Below, piece after piece: positions 8,477 to 17,182 of a stretch of DNA of 55,029 nucleotides (the stretch's first letter is position 1; every line of letters begins with the position of its first letter). The DNA comes from Loktanella sp. (GTDB taxonomy: Bacteria > Pseudomonadota > Alphaproteobacteria > Rhodobacterales > Rhodobacteraceae). The stretch lies in contig JAGXIQ010000004.1 of the NCBI GenBank assembly GCA_024635625.1, positions 1 through 55,029 of the forward strand. Direction: 5' to 3'. The notes under the pieces are model-generated. The model searched no databases and was not told the origin of the DNA. It saw only the letters and a list, made by a program, of their open reading frames with translations. A program made the position numbers and the translations under genes.

Positions 8477-8505
8477 CAAAACAGCGCAGGGGGCATTTTG
8501 GTTCC
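8477..8505 (-). promoter_or_regulatory. Possible ECF-type promoter (GGAAC-N17-TGTT)
   Basis: On the minus strand GGAAC (8505-8501) is followed after 17 bases by TGTTTTG, close to the GGAAC-N16/17-CGTT consensus of EcfG-type general-stress sigma factors. It lies about 70 bases before the start of the four-gene envelope cluster. Rhodobacterales generally lack the classical EcfG/PhyR system, so another stress sigma factor may be involved, or the match may be chance. Confidence 0.3.
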
Positions 8506-8531
8506 GGACGGCGTCAATCGATCAGACTGGC

Positions 8532-9551
8532 TTAGCCTTCTTCAGATTGAAAACCATTCGGATTGCCAGATTGCCAAGCCCAAGTGCTTGCTGCCATGTC
8601 GTCTAGCGTATGTGTGGCCCTCCATCCCATCTCAGATAGGGCGCGGGACGAATCGGCCTGCATTGCTGCGATGTCACCGGCACGTCTTGACGCTACGACA
8701 ACTGGGATTGGTTGACCAGAAGCCGTTCTGAACGCTGCCACCATCTGCTGCACACTGTAAGGTTGACCCGTGCCGATGTTAAATGCCCGCGCCCCGCTGT
8801 GATCTGCCGCATAGTCCAATGCCGCGACATGCGCGCGCGCCAGATCAACGACATGAATATAATCGCGTAGCCCGGTTCCGTCAGGTGTATCGTAATCATC
8901 GCCAAAGACGTTCAGATACGGCCGCTTGCCCACCGCGACCTGCGCGATGAAAGGCATCAAGTTATTTGGCACGTCCGCCGGATCCTCGCCTAGTGTGGCA
9001 GAGGCATGGGCCCCAACTGGGTTGAAATACCGCAGTAGAACCGCTGTGCCGCCACTGGCCTGCGCCCAGTCAGCCAAGATGTGTTCTGCCATCATCTTGG
9101 TGCGGCCATAGACCGACGTCGGGTTCAGCGGATGCGCTTCGTCATATGGCAAATATACGGGTTCGCCATAGACCGTGGCCGAAGACGAAAAAATGATCCG
9201 CTTACAGCCCACCTCATCCATCGCCCTCAGCAGCGCCAGCGTGCCATTCACGTTCACGTCGTAGTAGCCAAGTGGATTGGTCATGCTGTCGCCGACAGCC
9301 TTAAGGCCCGCAAAGTGTATCACTGCATCGGGCTGGAACGTCGTCATAACGTCACGCAGTGTATTGTCGTGGCGCACATCACCCTCGACGGCTGTGACTG
9401 TGCCATTGGTCAGCTTGCGCACGCGATCAAGCACAACGGGGCTAGAGTTGTCGTAGTTGTCCAACACGCAAACTTCGTGCGCTTGTCCTAACAATTCAAC
9501 CAGCGTGTGGCTTCCGATGTAGCCCGCACCGCCCGTGACCAGAACCCGCAT
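8532..9551 (-). CDS. galE: UDP-glucose 4-epimerase
   Basis: A 339-residue extended short-chain dehydrogenase interconverting UDP-glucose and UDP-galactose with bound NAD. The Rossmann motif VTGGAGYIGSH is at the N-terminus, catalytic Ser/Thr and the Tyr-x3-Lys pair appear as SSSATVYGEP and YGRTK, and YFNPVGAH plus GTGLRDYIHVVDLA are GalE hallmarks. The ATG at 9551 has GAGGAG eight bases upstream; a TTG two codons earlier is less likely. It supplies UDP-galactose for surface polysaccharides. Confidence 0.93.
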   Translation of the reverse strand: MRVLVTGGAGYIGSHTLVELLGQAHEVCVLDNYDNSSPVVLDRVRKLTNGTVTAVEGDVRHDNTLRDVMTTFQPDAVIHFAGLKAVGDSMTNPLGYYDVNVNGTLALLRAMDEVGCKRIIFSSSATVYGEPVYLPYDEAHPLNPTSVYGRTKMMAEHILADWAQASGGTAVLLRYFNPVGAHASATLGEDPADVPNNLMPFIAQVAVGKRPYLNVFGDDYDTPDGTGLRDYIHVVDLARAHVAALDYAADHSGARAFNIGTGQPYSVQQMVAAFRTASGQPIPVVVASRRAGDIAAMQADSSRALSEMGWRATHTLDDMAASTWAWQSGNPNGFQSEEG

Positions 9552-9602
9552 GCACAATTCTCCTCGATTACGCGATCTTCGTAGGTGACGGACCGTGGAT
9601 GA

Positions 9603-10013
9603 TCAATCGCGCGACGGTGGCATTTCGACAGCGCCGCCCTGTGCGACCCAATCAGTGAAACCATCGCGCAGGTGGGACGCTTTAAAGCCCATATCCTGCA
9701 AAGTTGCCACCGTCAGCGCCGACCGCCACCCGCTGGCGCAATGGAATACAAAGTACTTGTCTTCGGCAAAGACCGGTTTGTGATAGGGGCTGGCTGGATC
9801 GACCCAGAACTCGACCATGCCGCGCGGTGCATGGATGCTGCCGGGGATATAGCCATTCTTGCGTTCGCGCACGTCGCGAATATCGACGATGATGACGTCA
9901 GGATCTTCAGCCATGGCCATCAATGCAGCGGTATCAACTTCCGTGATCCGCGCGCGGGCGGCGGCGACAAGGTCCAAGACAGGTGTGATCGGCATGGTGA
10001 ATTTGTTTCCCAT
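9603..10013 (-). CDS. Rhodanese-like domain protein
   Basis: A single rhodanese domain of about 136 residues from the ATG at 10013 (a TTG at 10094 would give 163). The domain shows VIIVDIRDVRERKNGYIPGS and the active-site loop FHCASGWRS, whose cysteine would carry the persulfide. Such proteins move sulfane sulfur or act in thiol chemistry. No good Shine-Dalgarno marks any of the possible starts, so the N-terminus is uncertain. It is divergent from the alpha-glucosidase gene with no clear functional link. Confidence 0.85.
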   Translation of the reverse strand: MGNKFTMPITPVLDLVAAARARITEVDTAALMAMAEDPDVIIVDIRDVRERKNGYIPGSIHAPRGMVEFWVDPASPYHKPVFAEDKYFVFHCASGWRSALTVATLQDMGFKASHLRDGFTDWVAQGGAVEMPPSRD

Positions 10014-10166
10014 TGATGTCGCGACAGCGTCGGATTGGCCTGAACTTTCAGCATTTCCCAGCAAAGGCAGTGTTTCGCGCCGTTTGGCGTTCAATTACCC
10101 AGTTCAGCCGCTTCCTCTCACCGCTCCCCCTGTTAGAATACTGCCAACAAAGAATGGAGCAAGATA

Positions 10167-11786
10167 ATGCGTGAATGGTGGCGGGATGCGGTGATCTATC
10201 AGATTTATCCGCGGTCATATCAGGATAGTACCGGCGATGGAATCGGTGACCTTAACGGCATCACCCAGCGCCTGCCCTATGTGGCAAGTCTCGGCGTCGA
10301 CTGCATCTGGCTTTCTCCGATTTTCACCAGCCCACAAGCGGACATGGGTTACGATGTGTCTGACTATAAAGATATCGACCCAATCTTTGGCACGCTGGAC
10401 GATTTCGATCGGATGCTCGCTAAGGCGCACGATCTGGGACTAAAGGTCATTACTGATCAGGTGCTATCCCACACGTCCGACAAACACCCATGGTTCGTCG
10501 AAAGCCGTCAGGACCGCACGAACCCCAAAGCAGACTGGTATGTTTGGGCCGACCCTAAACCCGATGGCAGTCCACCGACCAATTGGCACAGCCATTTCGG
10601 CGGCCCCGCTTGGGAATTCGACGCGGTGCGCGGACAGTATTATCTGCACAACTTCCTGTCCCAGCAACCAGACCTTAATTTTCACAATCCCGATGTCGTG
10701 GACGCGATCCTAGACACGGCGGCGTTCTGGCTGGACCGCGGCCTCGACGGTTTCCGCCTTGATACGGTGAACTACTATTTTCAGGACAAACATCTGCGTT
10801 CAAACCCCGCAGCCAAATCCGGGCCTCAGGTCATGGCAACGGACCTCTACGGGATGCAGGACAACATCTATAACAAGAACCAGCCTGAAAATCTGGCATT
10901 CTTGGAGCAACTTCGCGCCCTGTGCGACCGCTACAATGACATCATGATGGTGGGCGAGGTGGGCGATATGGGCCAGCGGTCGATCGACCTGATGGCGTCC
11001 TACACCAAGGGCAGCTCGCGCCTGCATATGGCATACAGTTTTGCGATGCTTGGGCCGGATTTCAGCCCAAAACATTTTCGCGGTTGCATCGAAGGGTTTC
11101 AAAAAGGCGCGCCTGACGGGCAGCCCGAATGGTCTTTCTCGAACCACGACGTGCCGCGCCATGTGACGCGCTGGGCGGAACATGCCGTTTCAGAGGATGC
11201 AATGGCACGCCTCGCTTGCGCCATGCTAATGAGCTTTGAAGGCACCATCGGCATCTACCAAGGCGAAGAGCTGGGCCAGACCGAGACGGTCATGGAATAC
11301 CACGAATTGACCGACCTGCAGGCCATTCGCTTTTGGCCGGGCGTGAAAGGTCGCGACGGCTGCCGCACACCAATGGTGTGGGAGCATGACGCAGACAATG
11401 CGGGTTTTACCAGCGGAACGCCATGGCTGCCTATCAAGGCTCCGCAGGCAGCACATGCGGTCAGCCATGAAGAGGCGCGCAACGACAGCATCCTGCACTT
11501 CTACAGAGAAACGATCACCTTCCGCAAAAGCCATCCCTGCATGACCCGGGGCAAGACTGCGTGGATTGATTTGCCTGATCCGATCCGCGCCTTCACCCGC
11601 AGCGTTGATGACCAGCATCTGACGTGTGTGTTTAACCTATCGAAAGACAAGACAACGCTGGCACAGCAAGGGGACGCATCCCTAACTGGGCCCCATCAGG
11701 CCACGCTGGCAGCCGGCACGTTGGACCTGCCCGGCAACGGGTTCGCCTTTCTTGACCACAGCGCCCCCATCACGCTCAAAGGTTAA
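10167..11786 (+). CDS. GH13 family alpha-glucosidase
   Basis: A 539-residue glycoside hydrolase of family 13, probably the alpha-glucosidase/oligo-1,6-glucosidase group. The four conserved regions are visible: ITDQVLSH, GFRLDTVN (nucleophile Asp), MMVGEVGD (acid/base Glu) and FSNHDVPR (transition-state Asp). The N-terminal WWRDAVIYQIYPRSYQDS is typical and there is no signal peptide, so it acts in the cytoplasm on imported alpha-glucosides. No sugar transporter is adjacent. The start follows GGAGCAAGATA at a suitable distance. Confidence 0.92.
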   Translation: MREWWRDAVIYQIYPRSYQDSTGDGIGDLNGITQRLPYVASLGVDCIWLSPIFTSPQADMGYDVSDYKDIDPIFGTLDDFDRMLAKAHDLGLKVITDQVLSHTSDKHPWFVESRQDRTNPKADWYVWADPKPDGSPPTNWHSHFGGPAWEFDAVRGQYYLHNFLSQQPDLNFHNPDVVDAILDTAAFWLDRGLDGFRLDTVNYYFQDKHLRSNPAAKSGPQVMATDLYGMQDNIYNKNQPENLAFLEQLRALCDRYNDIMMVGEVGDMGQRSIDLMASYTKGSSRLHMAYSFAMLGPDFSPKHFRGCIEGFQKGAPDGQPEWSFSNHDVPRHVTRWAEHAVSEDAMARLACAMLMSFEGTIGIYQGEELGQTETVMEYHELTDLQAIRFWPGVKGRDGCRTPMVWEHDADNAGFTSGTPWLPIKAPQAAHAVSHEEARNDSILHFYRETITFRKSHPCMTRGKTAWIDLPDPIRAFTRSVDDQHLTCVFNLSKDKTTLAQQGDASLTGPHQATLAAGTLDLPGNGFAFLDHSAPITLKG

Positions 11787-11866
11787 AGGGACGGCGGGCA
11801 GGTGCCTTCGCGGCCCTGCCCGCATACCCACAGCGTCGTCCCGCTGGCCACCTATCGAAGCGGTGA

Positions 11867-11882
11867 TGTTTCATGAAAAACA
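11867..11882. promoter_or_regulatory. Palindrome upstream of the AraC gene
   Basis: TGTTTcatgaaAAACA is a perfect 5-base inverted repeat with a 6-base spacer, ending 10 bases before the preferred AraC start. It could be an autoregulatory operator; a longer AraC frame would run through it. Confidence 0.3.
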
Positions 11883-11892
11883 TGCTACCTTG

Positions 11893-12738
11893 ATGACCAT
11901 GACCCAGCGCATCCTGCACCACGCCGACTTCCTTCCCGCGGGCGCCGCTATTGGCCTTACACGTGCCGCATTGACGGCCCAACGGCCCAAGGCGCTACAC
12001 ACTCACGATTTCACCGAATTATTCTGGGTCCAGAACGGACGGGTGATCCACCATTTAGCCGAACGCAAAGACACCCTCACCGAAGGCGCGCTTGTCCTAC
12101 TGCGTCCGGGCCAGCCACATGCATTGCAAGGCAAAGGGGAAGCCGCCCTTGTCGTCTCTTTGGTATTGCACCCCGATCTGGTTGCCAGCCTAGATCGCCG
12201 TTTGCCGCCACTTCCATTCTGGCAGGCTAAGCAGGGACCAACACGCATTGAACGCGACATGCGTCAATTGGCAGACCTCAATCACGCATTGCGCCTGCTG
12301 GAACGGGGACCGCGCGACAGCCTATCGGCAGAAGCATTCTTGCTGCCATTTTTGACTGACCTTGCCAATCGCCAATCTGCCTTGCCGCCAGAGGCCCCCG
12401 GCTGGTTGGCCGCAGCTTGTGCTGCCGCGCAGGATCCCGCGGTCTACCGTGCTGGGGCCGCAGGATTTGTTGCGCAGACCGGCCAAAGCCACCCTCATGC
12501 CTCTCGCAGTTTACGTCGTTGGCTGGGGCAAACACCGACAGATTACGTCAACACCATCCGCATGACGCAAGCAGCCCGCGCCTTGACCAGCGACACCGAC
12601 ACACTGCCCGCCATCGCTGCCGCTGTGGGAATCACCAACCTGTCGCATTTTCATAAGCTTTTCCGCGCCCATCACGGCATGACCCCGCTGCACTACCGCC
12701 AGCAGTTTCAACGTGACGTCGTCCAGCCCGCCCCGTAA
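11893..12738 (+). CDS. AraC family transcriptional regulator
   Basis: A 281-residue regulator from the ATG at 11893: a cupin-like sensor domain (HTHDFTELFWVQNG and LVLLRPGQPHAL, about residues 30-80) and two C-terminal helix-turn-helix units, the second with AIAAAVGITNLSHFHKLFRAHHGMTP in two consecutive parts. The reading frame is open further upstream into the alpha-glucosidase gene, but those residues do not resemble the family. It precedes deoC and the ALDH16 gene by 61 bases on the same strand and probably controls them in response to a sugar or aldehyde. Confidence 0.85.
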   Translation: MTMTQRILHHADFLPAGAAIGLTRAALTAQRPKALHTHDFTELFWVQNGRVIHHLAERKDTLTEGALVLLRPGQPHALQGKGEAALVVSLVLHPDLVASLDRRLPPLPFWQAKQGPTRIERDMRQLADLNHALRLLERGPRDSLSAEAFLLPFLTDLANRQSALPPEAPGWLAAACAAAQDPAVYRAGAAGFVAQTGQSHPHASRSLRRWLGQTPTDYVNTIRMTQAARALTSDTDTLPAIAAAVGITNLSHFHKLFRAHHGMTPLHYRQQFQRDVVQPAP

Positions 12739-12799
12739 TTGACCAAGCGGTCAAAAACATGCCACAAGACATCATCGTCTGCCGCCAAGGAGAGACCTC

Positions 12800-13792
12800 G
12801 TGACAACGACCGAAGCCCTGACCGGCCAGCAGCATCTTCCGCAGATTCATGCGCCCCGGAATGCTGGGATGCCGCTGGACATGGACTGGGTTATGCGCGC
12901 GCAAGCCAATACCTCTGCAATCGAGCGTCGGGCAGCGACATTGCCCGGGCGGCGCAGCGTAAAAAAAGACTATCAGGCCGCATGGCTGTGCAAGGCGATC
13001 AGCTTAATCGACCTGACCACCCTGTCTGGCGACGACAGCGCGGGCCGCGTTCGTCGCCTTTGTGCCAAGGCACGCCAGCCCGTCGCCCCTGACCTCCTGG
13101 ACGCACTTGGCATGACCGGCCTGACCACAGGGGCAGTCTGCGTCTATCATGACATGGTCGCAACGGCGGTTGATGCACTGCAAGGCTCTGGCATTCCGGT
13201 TGCCGCGGTCTCCACCGGCTTTCCTGCTGGCCTGTCACCATTTCATCTACGCATTGCCGAAATTGGTGAAAGCGTCGCGGCGGGCGCGGCCGAGATCGAC
13301 ATCGTTATCAGCCGCCGGCACGTACTAACCGGCAATTGGCAAGCGCTTTACGACGAGATGACCGAAATGCGCGCCGCCTGCGGCGATGCCCACGTCAAGG
13401 CAATTTTGGCGACCGGTGAATTGGGTACCCTGCGCAACGTCGCAAAGGCGTCGCTGGTCTGTATGATGGCGGGGGCCGATTTCATCAAGACGTCGACCGG
13501 CAAAGAGTCGGTGAACGCCACCCTGCCCGTCACTCTGACGATGATCCGCGCGATCCGTGACTACCATGACCGCACCGACATTCGCATCGGTTACAAACCC
13601 GCTGGCGGCATTTCCAAGGCCAAGGACGCGCTAGTCTATCTTTCGATGATCAAGGACGAGTTGGGCGACCGCTGGTTGCAGCCCGACCTGTTCCGCTTTG
13701 GTGCATCTTCTCTACTTGGCGATATTGAGCGGCAACTAGAGCATCATGTTACCGGAAGCTATTCCGCCGGCTGGCGGCACGCGATCGGCTAA
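12800..13792 (+). CDS. deoC: Deoxyribose-phosphate aldolase
   Basis: A 330-residue class I aldolase that splits 2-deoxyribose 5-phosphate into glyceraldehyde 3-phosphate and acetaldehyde. The Schiff-base lysine lies in ADFIKTSTGK and the second conserved lysine in IRIGYKPAGGI. The GTG start has AAGGAGAG upstream. At 330 residues it is longer than the roughly 220-260 of short DeoC, with an N-terminal extension of some 50 residues. The next gene encodes an aldehyde dehydrogenase that could oxidise the acetaldehyde released, so the two likely form one pathway. Confidence 0.92.
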   Translation: MTTTEALTGQQHLPQIHAPRNAGMPLDMDWVMRAQANTSAIERRAATLPGRRSVKKDYQAAWLCKAISLIDLTTLSGDDSAGRVRRLCAKARQPVAPDLLDALGMTGLTTGAVCVYHDMVATAVDALQGSGIPVAAVSTGFPAGLSPFHLRIAEIGESVAAGAAEIDIVISRRHVLTGNWQALYDEMTEMRAACGDAHVKAILATGELGTLRNVAKASLVCMMAGADFIKTSTGKESVNATLPVTLTMIRAIRDYHDRTDIRIGYKPAGGISKAKDALVYLSMIKDELGDRWLQPDLFRFGASSLLGDIERQLEHHVTGSYSAGWRHAIG

Positions 13793-13826
13793 CGCCGATT
13801 TTTGAGTATTTTTGAAAAAGCGAGGA
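13785..13826 (+). repeat. Recurrent hairpin-TATTT element, copy 1
   Basis: ATCGGC-taac-GCCGAT (13785-13800) forms a hairpin that ends the deoC gene, followed by a T-run and GAGTATTTTTGAAAAAGCGA (13804-13823). Similar hairpin plus TATTT plus purine-tract arrangements occur before other genes at 20791, 36718 and 41063. Here the element provides the GCGAGG ribosome site of the ALDH16 gene, so it may act as an attenuator between deoC and ALDH16. Confidence 0.5.
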
Positions 13827-13834
13827 CTGGGCGT

Positions 13835-16141
13835 ATGACCGTCAAGGAGATCTTCGAGACCATGGACTATGGACCCGCCCCTGAAAGCAGCAAAGAAGCA
13901 CTGGCATGGCTCGAGTCGAAAGGTCACTTTGGTCACTACATCGACGGCAAGTGGACCACGCCCGGCACCCTGTTCCCGGTGATGAACCCAGCTACGGACA
14001 TGCTATTGGCGCAGGTAACCCAAGGGATGCAGGCCGATGTGGATACAGCCGTAAAGGCCGCGCGCAAGGCGCAGACAGCATGGAAAAAAGATGGACTTGC
14101 AAGAGCAATGGTCCTGTATGCCATCGCCCGGACTTTGCAAAAGCAATCGCGTCTGTTTGCGGTTCTTGAAACCCTCGACAACGGCAAGCCGATCCGCGAA
14201 TCCCGCGACATCGATATCCCGCAGGCAATCCGCCATTTTTACTATCATGCGGGCATGGCCCAATTGATGGCGACCGAACTACCTGATCGGCAGGCGTTGG
14301 GCGTCTGCGGTCAAGTGATCCCTTGGAACTTTCCCCTTCTGATGCTGGCGTGGAAGATCGCCCCGGCGCTTGCCATGGGCAATACTGTCGTGCTGAAACC
14401 CGCAGAATGGACGCCGCTGACTGCCCTCCTTTTCGCCGACATCTGTGATCAAGCAGGCGTACCACCGGGCGTCATCAACATTGTCACCGGTGACGGTGAA
14501 GTGGGCGAGATGATCGTAACCGCAGAAGTGGACAAGGTCGCCTTCACCGGGTCCACCGCAGTTGGGCGCCGCATTCGCGAATTGACTGCTGGGACGGGCA
14601 AAGCGCTGTCGCTCGAACTTGGCGGCAAGGGGCCTTACATCGTGTTTGAGGATGCCGACATCGACAGCGCCGTCGAAGGTCTGGTCGATGCGATCTGGTT
14701 CAATCAGGGGCAGGTTTGCTGCGCCGGGTCCCGCCTGCTGGTGCAGGAAGGGATTGCCGACAGCTTTTATGCCAAACTGCGTGCCCGCATGGACGGGCTG
14801 CGCATCGGCGACCCGCTCGACAAATGTATCGACATCGGCGCGATCGTGCATCCGCGCCAGCGGGCCCGCATAGCAGACATGCTGGCCGCCAACACCGAAG
14901 GCGAAACCTATCAAACCGCAGCGAGAGATGGCTGCTTTTTTCCGCCGACGCTGATTACTGGCCTCTCTCCTGCTTCGCCGCTGATGCAGCAGGAAATCTT
15001 TGGCCCCGTACTTGTTGCGACCACGTTCCGCACCCCGTCAGAAGCGATCGAGATCGCGAACAGCACGCGTTATGGCCTCGCCGCCTCTGTCTGGTCAGAG
15101 AATATCAATCTGGCGCTGGACGTGGCCCCCAAGTTGGTCGCGGGTATTGTATGGGTCAACGGGACGAACATGATGGACGCTGCCGCGGGCTTCGGCGGGG
15201 TCCGCGAAAGCGGGTTCGGCCGTGAAGGCGGCTGGGAGGGACTGAGCGGATATACCAAACCGCTGGCCTCCGTCCCTCAAGAAAACCCCGTTACGGCGTT
15301 TAACGGAAAAGGCGCGCCCGACGCATTGGACCGTACTGCCAAGCTATACATTGGCGGCAAGCAGGCGCGCCCTGATAGCGGCTACTCTCGGGCGGTTTAC
15401 GGCCCAAAAGGCGCTTTGCTGGGTCATACCAGCCTGGCCAGCCGCAAAGACCTGCGAAATGCAGTCGAGGCCAGCAACACGGCAAAAGGCTGGAGCACGT
15501 CGACCGGCCACTTGCGGGCCCAGATCCTGTATTATGTCGCCGAAAACCTATCTGCACGTGCGACAGAGTTCGCCGCGCGTCTGGCCGCGATGACGGGCCA
15601 CGATGGCAAGGCAGAGGTTGCAGCGTCTATTGCCCGCCTGTTCAGCGCGGCGGCTTGGGCTGACAAATATGATGGACAAGTGCACGGCGTCCCGATCCGC
15701 GGCGTGGCATTGGCGATGAAGGAACCGGTTGGAACGATTGGCGTCCTTTGCCCTGACTCTGCCCCTTTGCTGGGACTTATCAGTGCAATGGCCCCTGCCA
15801 TTGCGATGGGCAATCGAGTCGTAATCGCTGCGTCGCAGCCCTTTCCATTAGCAGCAACGGATTTTTATCAGGTACTGGACACGTCAGATGTACCGGGCGG
15901 CGTGGTGAACATCCTAACTGGCGACCACGCCGATCTGGCTGATCCGATGGCGCGTCACATGGATATTGACGCGGTCTGGTCCTTTTCGGACCCCGCCTTG
16001 ACCAAGGGTATTGAGGCTGCAGCCGCAGGCAATCTTAAACGCACTTGGTGCGGTGCCTTGGACTGGACGCACGATAACACCAAGGCCATTTTGCCGCACG
16101 CCACAGAGGTCAAGAACATCTGGATTCCCTATGGGGCTTAA
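13835..16141 (+). CDS. Two-domain aldehyde dehydrogenase (ALDH16 type)
   Basis: A 768-residue protein with two aldehyde dehydrogenase folds in tandem. The N-terminal half (about residues 40-480) has a complete active site: PWNFPLLML, the Lys of VVLKPAEWTP, the Glu of LELGGKGPY and the nucleophile in NQGQVCCAGSR. The C-terminal half (about 500-768) aligns with the coenzyme-domain pattern (IGGKQARPDSG, GTIGVLCPDS, PGGVVNILTGD) but has no catalytic cysteine motif. This matches ALDH16, whose second domain is non-catalytic and structural. ATG at 13835 with GAGG upstream is preferred over a TTG at 13802. It follows deoC and probably oxidises acetaldehyde or a related product. Confidence 0.88.
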   Translation: MTVKEIFETMDYGPAPESSKEALAWLESKGHFGHYIDGKWTTPGTLFPVMNPATDMLLAQVTQGMQADVDTAVKAARKAQTAWKKDGLARAMVLYAIARTLQKQSRLFAVLETLDNGKPIRESRDIDIPQAIRHFYYHAGMAQLMATELPDRQALGVCGQVIPWNFPLLMLAWKIAPALAMGNTVVLKPAEWTPLTALLFADICDQAGVPPGVINIVTGDGEVGEMIVTAEVDKVAFTGSTAVGRRIRELTAGTGKALSLELGGKGPYIVFEDADIDSAVEGLVDAIWFNQGQVCCAGSRLLVQEGIADSFYAKLRARMDGLRIGDPLDKCIDIGAIVHPRQRARIADMLAANTEGETYQTAARDGCFFPPTLITGLSPASPLMQQEIFGPVLVATTFRTPSEAIEIANSTRYGLAASVWSENINLALDVAPKLVAGIVWVNGTNMMDAAAGFGGVRESGFGREGGWEGLSGYTKPLASVPQENPVTAFNGKGAPDALDRTAKLYIGGKQARPDSGYSRAVYGPKGALLGHTSLASRKDLRNAVEASNTAKGWSTSTGHLRAQILYYVAENLSARATEFAARLAAMTGHDGKAEVAASIARLFSAAAWADKYDGQVHGVPIRGVALAMKEPVGTIGVLCPDSAPLLGLISAMAPAIAMGNRVVIAASQPFPLAATDFYQVLDTSDVPGGVVNILTGDHADLADPMARHMDIDAVWSFSDPALTKGIEAAAAGNLKRTWCGALDWTHDNTKAILPHATEVKNIWIPYGA

Positions 16142-16142
16142 G

Positions 16143-16200
16143 GTCTTTTTCTCGTCTAAAAAGACTTTGGGGGCGGTTCGTAGCTCGGACCGCCCTTTTC
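16143..16200. terminator. Tandem terminator hairpins after ALDH16 gene
   Basis: A first hairpin pairs GTCTTTTT with AAAAAGAC (about 16144-16165). A second pairs GGGCGGT (16171-16177) with ACCGCCC (16189-16195), followed by TTTT. The site separates the convergent ALDH16 gene and the DUF1523 gene. Confidence 0.75.
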
Positions 16201-16209
16201 CCCTTTTGG

Positions 16210-16887
16210 CTATCGCCGATCCTTTGGCTTCCAGCTGTCGAACCACCGTCGCATCTTAGATCGGCGTGCGTCCATTCGCGCCTCTACGATATCCATCCGA
16301 TCACCAGCGGCGTCCATCGCAGGATCAACCATACGTTCGCGAAACTGAAACCACATTGCGCGGATCATACCGATGGCGAAGATCAGGAAGATAAAAAACG
16401 CGATATTGACCCAAGGAATAATCGTAGCATTGGGCCCGTCCACCGGCTTGATCGCAATGGCGTTGGGATAGATCGACGCCCATCGGATACGCCAGCCGTA
16501 GTGGGTCAGGCTAAACCAGCCTTCGGCACGCGCCTCTGCAGCAGCCTCGGCCTGCAAATCAGAACTGTCGAACTTAAAGTAAGGTGGCCAAATCCAGCCG
16601 GTATCCTCGTTGCGATAGACCATGACTTCGGTCGCGTCGCGTTTGATGAAACCCAGCAAAAATGTCTTTTGCTTTTGCGTGTTTATCAGCCGCAAATCGC
16701 GGGTGGGCTGATCCACGCCCCCCGAGTCTGCCTGCGCATAGAAAATCCGGTTATAGGTGCTGAAATCCGTGCGAATCACCTCTGTCGAAGTGATCCGAAC
16801 AATGTCGTGTTGCGGCAGCACATAATGCAACAGCAGCCCGACAGCGAGGATCGGCAGCAACCGAAAGACAAATCCCAATGTGCGCAT
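16210..16887 (-). CDS. DUF1523 family membrane protein
   Basis: A 225-residue protein with an N-terminal membrane helix (FVFRLLPILAVGLLLHYVLP), a periplasmic domain of about 135 residues (DIVRITSTEVIRTDF, TFLLGFIKRDATEVMVYRNEDTGW in parts), a second helix (IPWVNIAFFIFLIFAIGMI, about 158-176) and a short basic cytoplasmic tail. It fits the DUF1523 family, seen mainly in Rhodobacterales, for which no function is known. Last gene of the seven-gene minus-strand cluster, 19 bases after the 88-residue membrane protein. Confidence 0.75.
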   Translation of the reverse strand: MRTLGFVFRLLPILAVGLLLHYVLPQHDIVRITSTEVIRTDFSTYNRIFYAQADSGGVDQPTRDLRLINTQKQKTFLLGFIKRDATEVMVYRNEDTGWIWPPYFKFDSSDLQAEAAAEARAEGWFSLTHYGWRIRWASIYPNAIAIKPVDGPNATIIPWVNIAFFIFLIFAIGMIRAMWFQFRERMVDPAMDAAGDRMDIVEARMDARRSKMRRWFDSWKPKDRR

Positions 16888-16906
16888 GTCGCCCTCCTGC
16901 CCGGTG

Positions 16907-17173
16907 TCAGTTCGTATTAATCACATAGACGATACCCATAAAGATCACCACCGGCACGACATAGACGAGCACCAGCAGCTTGGGTCGCAGACTGGCTAGA
17001 TAAGCGGCCATCCCCGTCTCGACGAATGCCTCGCGATTCTGGCCCGTCACAGGTTCAGCGTCGTATTGTTTTTCCAGCCGCTCGCGTCGGATCGAGGCTG
17101 AATAGACGGACAGCGACAAATATATGACGCTGAGGCCAACCAGACCGAAGAAGATCAGTTTTAGAAATGCCAT
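16907..17173 (-). CDS. Small two-helix membrane protein
   Basis: An 88-residue protein with an N-terminal helix (FLKLIFFGLVGLSVIYLSLSV) and a C-terminal helix (LLVLVYVVPVVIFMGIVYVI), joined by a charged loop of about 40 residues. No family was recognised. It sits 9 bases downstream of the 439-residue protein gene and is clearly part of the same transcription unit, probably forming a membrane part of whatever complex this cluster encodes. Confidence 0.7.
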   Translation of the reverse strand: MAFLKLIFFGLVGLSVIYLSLSVYSASIRRERLEKQYDAEPVTGQNREAFVETGMAAYLASLRPKLLVLVYVVPVVIFMGIVYVINTN

Positions 17174-17182
17174 CTAGAACTC

